Origin: Actinomycetes bacterium
GTDB lineage: Bacteria > Actinomycetota > Thermoleophilia > Gaiellales > Gaiellaceae
Reading direction: 5' to 3'
NCBI GenBank assembly: GCA_026708005.1
Contig: JAPOVR010000129.1
Location: 1-34,916 of the forward strand
DNA length: 34,916 nt
Shown here: piece after piece, positions 33,536 to 34,916 of the stretch
How the letters are laid out: each line of letters starts with the position of its first letter
Position numbering within the stretch: the first letter of the stretch is position 1
Translations under genes and position numbers: made by a program
Notes under the pieces: generated by a model
What the model saw: the letters and a program-made list of their open reading frames with translations, nothing else
Database searches by the model: none
What the model was told of the DNA's origin: nothing

Positions 33536-34372
33536 ATGACCGAGCCGGATGTCTTGGGGATTGCAGCTGCGCCCATCAGCTCGCTCGATGCCGAGGCCGT
33601 GAAGGGGTGCTGTGCCTCGGCGTATGCCAGCGAGGCGGCCAGGTGGCTTCTCGGTGAGCATTTCCATCCGGGCGGTGCGGCGCTGACCTCCCGGCTTGCC
33701 CGCGCCCTCGAAGTGGCGCACGACAGCACCGTGGTTGATGTTGCGAGTGGACGAGGCGCGAGCTCGATCCAACTTGCCCAGGAGCATGGGTGTGCGGTGA
33801 TTGGCGTCGATCTTGCCCCCGGGAACGTCGCGGCTGCGTCCATGGCAGCGGAGGAGGCTAGCGTAGGCGATCTCGTGAGCTTCGTCCACGGGGACGCGGA
33901 ACGCCTGCCGCTTGAGGCCAGCAGCGCCGATGGGATTCTGTGCGAATGCTCGCTGTGCATCTTCCCCGACACATCGGCGGCCGCCTCCGAGATGGCTCGC
34001 GTGCTGCGACCGGGAGGGAGGTTGGCGCTCTCCGACGTGACGGCGGTGCCCAACGAGCTGCCGGAGGGTCTGAAGAACGTGGCTGCCGTCGTCGCGTGTC
34101 TGGGCGCGGCCCAGACACTCGAGACCGTGAGCGGTGTCCTCGAAGAATCCGGTTTGGTGGTCGAAGAGACCGAGCGGCACGATGAGGCGCTGGTGGAGAT
34201 GATCGGCCAGGTCGAAGGACGGCTGCGGCTCGCGCGCCTGGCCAAGTCGCAGCTGCCGGAGGCGCTCGTTGGCGGTGTCGACCGTGCGCTCGAGCTCGTT
34301 CGCCTTGCGCAGTCCACCCTCGCGGAGGGTGTACTGGGCTACGGGGTCGTCATCGCGCGCAAGCCGTCGTGA
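33536..34372 (+). CDS. Class I SAM-dependent methyltransferase
   Basis: 278 residues from ATG 33536 (GTG 33494 is an alternative, with AGGGG upstream). SAM motif I 'VVDVASGRGASSIQLAQEHG' at 66-85, acidic ribose-binding 'IGVDLAP' at 89-95, 'GDAERLPLE' and 'MARVLRPGGRLALSDVT'. Five cysteines stand out: 'KGCCASAY' (25-26) and 'ILCECSLCIF' (136, 138, 141), a layout also seen in ArsM-like methyltransferases, where Cys residues bind the metalloid; whether these bind metal is unknown. Adjacent to, and likely co-transcribed with, the radical SAM gene, so the two may modify the same substrate. Confidence 0.85.
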   Translation: MTEPDVLGIAAAPISSLDAEAVKGCCASAYASEAARWLLGEHFHPGGAALTSRLARALEVAHDSTVVDVASGRGASSIQLAQEHGCAVIGVDLAPGNVAAASMAAEEASVGDLVSFVHGDAERLPLEASSADGILCECSLCIFPDTSAAASEMARVLRPGGRLALSDVTAVPNELPEGLKNVAAVVACLGAAQTLETVSGVLEESGLVVEETERHDEALVEMIGQVEGRLRLARLAKSQLPEALVGGVDRALELVRLAQSTLAEGVLGYGVVIARKPS

Positions 34373-34590
34373 GGAGGGCGCCGCCGGGAGTCTGCGGCGG
34401 CGTGCCCCGAGCTCGGCGAAAGCGCTGAGAGCGCCGCGGCTTGGCTCCGCGGCGCCGGCTTGAGGGGAGAGGTGGCCCAGGTCGGGGGAGAGAGTGCGCC
34501 CGCGGGCTGCGGAAAGGGCGTCTGTAGGTCGAGAGGAGAGGGCACCCCGGGTCGAGGGGAAAGGGCGCCCCGCGTCTAGACGAAAGGGCA
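34373..34590. repeat. Degenerate ~25-bp tandem repeats after the methyltransferase gene
   Basis: From about 34470 to 34590 a word of the form GGTCGAGGGGAAAGGGCGCCCC recurs four to five times with substitutions (near 34479, 34508, 34530, 34555 and 34576). No gene is supported. Function unknown; decayed satellite-like sequence. Confidence 0.5.
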
Positions 34591-34592
34591 TC

Positions 34593-34653
34593 TCCCCCCT
34601 CCCCGACCCACGTCCTCACATTGACCGTGGACCAGACTCAGGAGGGCAGGTCA
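34593..34653 (-). mobile_element. Solo IS3 end remnant
   Basis: Matches the outer end of IS copy A: CCCCTCCCCGACCCAC, then a C/A-rich stretch, GGACCAG and GCAGGTCA in the same order and spacing as 13698-13755. No transposase remains beside it. Short and diverged, so moderate confidence. Confidence 0.5.
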
Positions 34654-34783
34654 GGGTGGACCAGTCCCAACAGGGCAGTTCACCTCGGAACACCTTCTCC
34701 ACTTGACCCCAAACACCAGGCTCAGCGCTTCCAACCCCAAAGGAGTAGATGCCGCTTCGCTCCGACAGTGGGCAAAAACAGCC

Positions 34784-34867
34784 GGATTCGTGGGTAACCG
34801 CTCTGAGCCCATACCAGCAGACCCGTATGGATACAGGCGTTGTGCGTTTCGCTAGACCCTCCTAGGG
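34784..34867 (+). repeat. ~84-bp repeat R, copy B
   Basis: Inverted counterpart of 12437-12520, ~22 kb away. In both places it lies near IS3 sequence. Beyond it, to the window end, nothing is recognised. Confidence 0.75.
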
Positions 34868-34916
34868 CCGGTCGGGCGCCGCGCTTGGCACAGGCCCCTC
34901 GAAGCGAACGGCCTGC

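Noticed and set aside
12437..34867. Composite transposon bounded by the R repeats
   Set aside because: The interval holds core purine and transhydrogenase operons, the IS relics are dead and no target duplication was seen.

Overview
High-GC window dominated by actinobacterial-style operons: start and stop codons overlap by four bases (GTGA/ATGA), many starts are GTG, and the transhydrogenase is split into three subunits. The gene mix (hydantoinase A/B clusters, heterotetrameric sarcosine-oxidase-type genes, pntA1-A2-B, purM-N-H, a Tes-like radical SAM enzyme) suggests a deep-branching actinobacterium such as a Thermoleophilia member. That placement is inference; there is no rRNA or tRNA gene in the window to test it.

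Layout. 1-7069 (minus): a hydantoinase operon reading hyuA1, hyuB2, hyuB1, then a family-5 solute-binding lipoprotein that runs off the left edge. The two hyuB genes share a 1675-bp block with no difference that I could find, but have diverged ends. 7070-8260: divergent intergenic region with a promoter/operator candidate and a dispersed repeat. 8261-12030 (plus): a second, diverged hyuA2-hyuB3 pair. 12031-14020: intergenic sequence, a decayed IS3-family element and a small Cys-containing ORF. 14062-18613 (minus): soxD-soxA-soxG-soxB. 18614-21700: decayed accessory zone with a frameshifted membrane-anchored gene, a second decayed IS3 element, a small HTH protein and strong hairpins. 21714-22487 (plus): an atypical SDR. 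22561-25380 (minus): pntA1-pntA2-pntB. 25913-28988 (minus): purM-purN-purH. 29198-31114 (plus): acetyl/propionyl-CoA synthetase. 31476-31724 (minus): small membrane protein. 31912-34372 (plus): a Tes/MJ0619-like radical SAM enzyme followed by a class I methyltransferase. 34373-end: low-complexity repeats and IS/repeat remnants.

How the genes may work together. ATP-dependent N-methylhydantoinase (HyuA/HyuB) makes N-carbamoylsarcosine, and sarcosine is the classic substrate of the SoxDAGB-type complex, so the left half could serve breakdown of N-methylated hydantoin/creatinine-type compounds imported by the ABC transporter. The linking N-carbamoylsarcosine hydrolase is not in the window. The SoxA-like subunit has cysteine sets for two [2Fe-2S] clusters, which canonical SoxA lacks, so it may be a dehydrogenase rather than an oxidase. 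Its GcvT-like domain would pass one-carbon units to tetrahydrofolate, the pool that PurN and PurH use. The right half is mostly core metabolism, except the Tes-like radical SAM/methyltransferase pair, which is the best candidate for unusual (possibly lipid) chemistry.

A ~100-bp dispersed intergenic element (four copies), an ~84-bp inverted pair and two IS3 relics sharing a perfect 486-bp block are the main non-coding structures. No CRISPR array, rRNA or tRNA was recognised.
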